NCBI RefSeq assembly: GCF_008084905.1
Contig: NZ_VSFC01000050.1
Span: forward strand, 62,001 to 126,000
Source: Xanthomarina maritima
GTDB lineage: Bacteria; Bacteroidota; Bacteroidia; Flavobacteriales; Flavobacteriaceae
Reading direction: 5' to 3'
DNA: 64,000 nucleotides
This document shows, in pieces, positions 62,525 to 64,000 of the stretch; within the stretch, counting starts at the first letter, position 1, and every line of letters begins with the position of its first letter. The notes below the pieces were generated by a model. That model had not been told where the DNA came from. It did no database searches and saw only the letters and a list, made by a program, of their open reading frames with translations. The translations under genes were made by a program, and so were the position numbers.

Positions 62525-62604
62525 AAGAAAATAGAATAAAGAGGAAAGAAAATAGACTTATTGTGTGACGTTTTCAATTTGATTTTTCAACTTAACAACA
62601 AACA
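62525..62604. repeat. Repeats in the convergent spacer
   Basis: AAGAAAATAGA occurs at 62525-62535 and 62546-62556, 21 bases apart. CAACTTAACAACAAACA at 62588-62604 is identical to 13638-13654. The spacer holds no gene. Confidence 0.45.
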
Positions 62605-62621
62605 ACAAACAACTTCACTCC

Positions 62622-63683
62622 TTAATAGAAGTTCCTCATGTTGACATCTTCGTAATTTCGTTTTACAAAATCGAGAGCATATTTTAAAATATCTCCCATT
62701 GTTTTACTTTTCTTAAAATTAATATCAGATGTAAACTCATAGATATCATGCCTTAATTGTTTAATGTTTTCAGGTTTCGAAATGGTATCTGAAATCATAC
62801 AATCTAACAAATGTTCAATTCTATCGTGATAACTTATTAAACGTTTTGCCATAATGGAACGTTCTTCAAGTTTATATTGATCGATGGATTCTGCCTGAAA
62901 TTTTTCAGAAACCATTTCGACCATTTTAAAATTCTCTTTAAAAAACTGAGGCTTGTATATATTAAATTTGCCTTCGTAACATTGTTGGTCGAAATCTATA
63001 GCACGAATTTTATAAACTACATGATCAAAATCATGAGTAGGAACTATTACATAGTTATAAGATCTCATATCTCCTAAAAGTCTGATTGTGCAACGCTCGT
63101 TAAACTTTACAAACTCTTTAGCTATTTGAGATTTTTCCAGTGAATTGCAATTTGGTAACATGTTTTTTATAAACTCATCACCTGGAATTCCAGCAATATG
63201 TTCTTCTATCAAGGTGTCTTTATGAACCAGAAAATTCAAATTATAAGGCGAAAGCATGTGCTCCAATTCCAAACCATAAACTCTAGAAGCATCAGCTTTT
63301 TTGACATAGAAATACGTGTAATTATCGTTTAAAATATTTCTAACTTTTACACGAAAAGGTTTCGAGTTTCCAAAGGTGCAATAATCTATAGCATCAATAT
63401 TTAAAAATGGAATGGTTTTTTCGTTTCCATCACTATGTAAAATGGTATAAACACGTTTTAGGCTTAAATCAATTTCTTCGCGTTCAAATTCGTTATAATA
63501 CACACGAATCCAAAGTGTATCCACATCGTTTTTATCGTAAACTACAATAGAGCCTTGAAAACGCAACAAATCATCATAAAAAATGGGAAGTCTAATGTTT
63601 CTGTTGTATTCCGTAAGGTACTGATGTAATTTTTTACTTACTGGATAAGATGGCTTTTTTTTTGATATCTTTAAATCTTCCAT
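62622..63683 (-). CDS. Conserved hypothetical protein with kinase-like motifs
   Basis: ATG 63683 (MEDLKISKKK) is chosen, because the promoter box at 63699-63706 overlaps the earlier frame start. The 353-residue protein has no family I know by name. GDMRSYNYVIV resembles the catalytic loop GDxxxxN of APH/ABC1-type kinases, and KIRAIDFDQ the metal-binding IDFD/G. LIEEHIAGIPGDEFI could be a hinge. So an atypical kinase fold is a fair guess. It is convergent with the ORF-3-like gene. Confidence 0.75.
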   Translation of the reverse strand: MEDLKISKKKPSYPVSKKLHQYLTEYNRNIRLPIFYDDLLRFQGSIVVYDKNDVDTLWIRVYYNEFEREEIDLSLKRVYTILHSDGNEKTIPFLNIDAIDYCTFGNSKPFRVKVRNILNDNYTYFYVKKADASRVYGLELEHMLSPYNLNFLVHKDTLIEEHIAGIPGDEFIKNMLPNCNSLEKSQIAKEFVKFNERCTIRLLGDMRSYNYVIVPTHDFDHVVYKIRAIDFDQQCYEGKFNIYKPQFFKENFKMVEMVSEKFQAESIDQYKLEERSIMAKRLISYHDRIEHLLDCMISDTISKPENIKQLRHDIYEFTSDINFKKSKTMGDILKYALDFVKRNYEDVNMRNFY

Positions 63684-63698
63684 AAAAAACGAATTATT

Positions 63699-63706
63699 CA
63701 AATTTA
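63699..63706 (-). promoter_or_regulatory. Promoter -7 box of the kinase-like gene
   Basis: On the reverse strand TAAATTTG matches TAnnTTTG and ends 16 bases before ATG 63683. Confidence 0.45.
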
Positions 63707-63804
63707 AGCTTTTATTTTTATGGATGTAACATTTTTAAAAGAGACTCGTCATATAAATACTAACTTTAACCGAATTCATTTTCGGCATCAATCAAAAAAA
63801 TAAT

Positions 63805-64000
63805 TTGGAACCAATTCTTTCTATCAATAATCTCACAAAAAAATTTGGCTATTTAACAGCTGTAAAAGATTTATCATTCAATATTAATAAAGGAAATGTG
63901 TATGGTATTCTTGGACCTAATGGCAGTGGAAAATCTACAACACTAGGTATTGTATTAAATGTGGTTAATAAAACTTCTGGGGATTTCAAATGGTTTAATG
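63805..64000 (+). CDS. ABC transporter ATP-binding protein, partial (cut by window end)
   Basis: The frame from TTG 63805 encodes an ABC ATPase start: INNLTKKFGYLTAVKDLSF, then Walker A GILGPNGSGKST. No in-frame ATG lies between the last stop (63754-63756) and 63805, so TTG is the likely start. The layout fits ABC-2 type exporter ATPases (also GldA-like). The partner permease should be beyond the right edge. Confidence 0.88.
   Translation, partial: MEPILSINNLTKKFGYLTAVKDLSFNINKGNVYGILGPNGSGKSTTLGIVLNVVNKTSGDFKWFN

Overview
The window is a chromosomal segment from a member of the Flavobacteriaceae (Bacteroidota). The support is a very AT-rich genome, promoter boxes of the Bacteroidota type (TAnnTTTG) close to many start codons, few Shine-Dalgarno sequences, T9SS C-terminal sorting domains on secreted proteins, the gliding lipoprotein GldI, and families typical of this lineage (DUF5683, DUF6122, DUF5606, DUF3810, DUF349, cyclophilin-FKBP fusions). 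The genus cannot be fixed by reading alone. I saw no rRNA, tRNA, CRISPR, insertion sequence or prophage. The first gene's upstream region is cut by the left edge, and the last gene (an ABC ATPase) is cut by the right edge.

Region 1 (1-8.9 kb) handles nitrite and nitric oxide. It has an Rrf2 regulator with three cysteines, the Fe-S repair protein RIC, a polytopic membrane protein with heme-copper-oxidase-like histidines, and a small hemerythrin. A reverse operon follows: nirK (copper nitrite reductase fused to cytochrome c), an FGE-fold protein without the catalytic cysteines, an SCO copper chaperone with an extra metal-binding domain, and a porin. One Crp/Fnr-like palindrome sits midway between the divergent promoters of nirK and an unknown outer-membrane protein, about 36 bases from each promoter box.

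Region 2 (8.9-23 kb) is housekeeping: parA-parB-DUF5683-dapB-lepB, WbqC, two tandem rhomboids, mutL, two related tiny membrane proteins, ribH, a TPR protein, recF and a DciA-like DUF721 protein. Region 3 (23-45 kb) has a T9SS-secreted M4 protease, ndk, nrnA-gldI-PPIase, pepD, DUF3810, an rRNA/tRNA methyltransferase, an M48 protease, relA/spoT-fur-purA, an OstA-like protein, an aminotransferase, a TPR protein, two tandem DUF368 (PopT-like lipid carrier) genes and aroE.

Region 4 (45-52 kb) has a DUF349 protein, a hairpin-rich spacer, mazG, DUF5606, def, two small secreted proteins sharing an AlgR/LytTR-like upstream motif, ruvX and dapD. Region 5 (52-58 kb) is a surface-glycan locus with a QueC-like PP-loop enzyme, a TupA-like ATP-grasp protein, a Stealth phosphotransferase, a TagB/TagF-like glycerophosphotransferase homologue, two GT2 glycosyltransferases and an InaA/WaaP-like kinase; this mix suggests a phosphodiester-containing surface polymer. 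Region 6 (58-64 kb) returns to housekeeping: Sua5/TsaC, CCA-adding enzyme, GNAT, heme A synthase, a pRiA4b ORF-3-like protein, an unknown protein with kinase-like motifs, and the ABC ATPase.

The best candidates for something undescribed are the nirK-linked group (the FGE-like protein without cysteines and the co-regulated outer-membrane protein), the phosphopolymer locus with its QueC-like enzyme, and the kinase-like protein at the right end.
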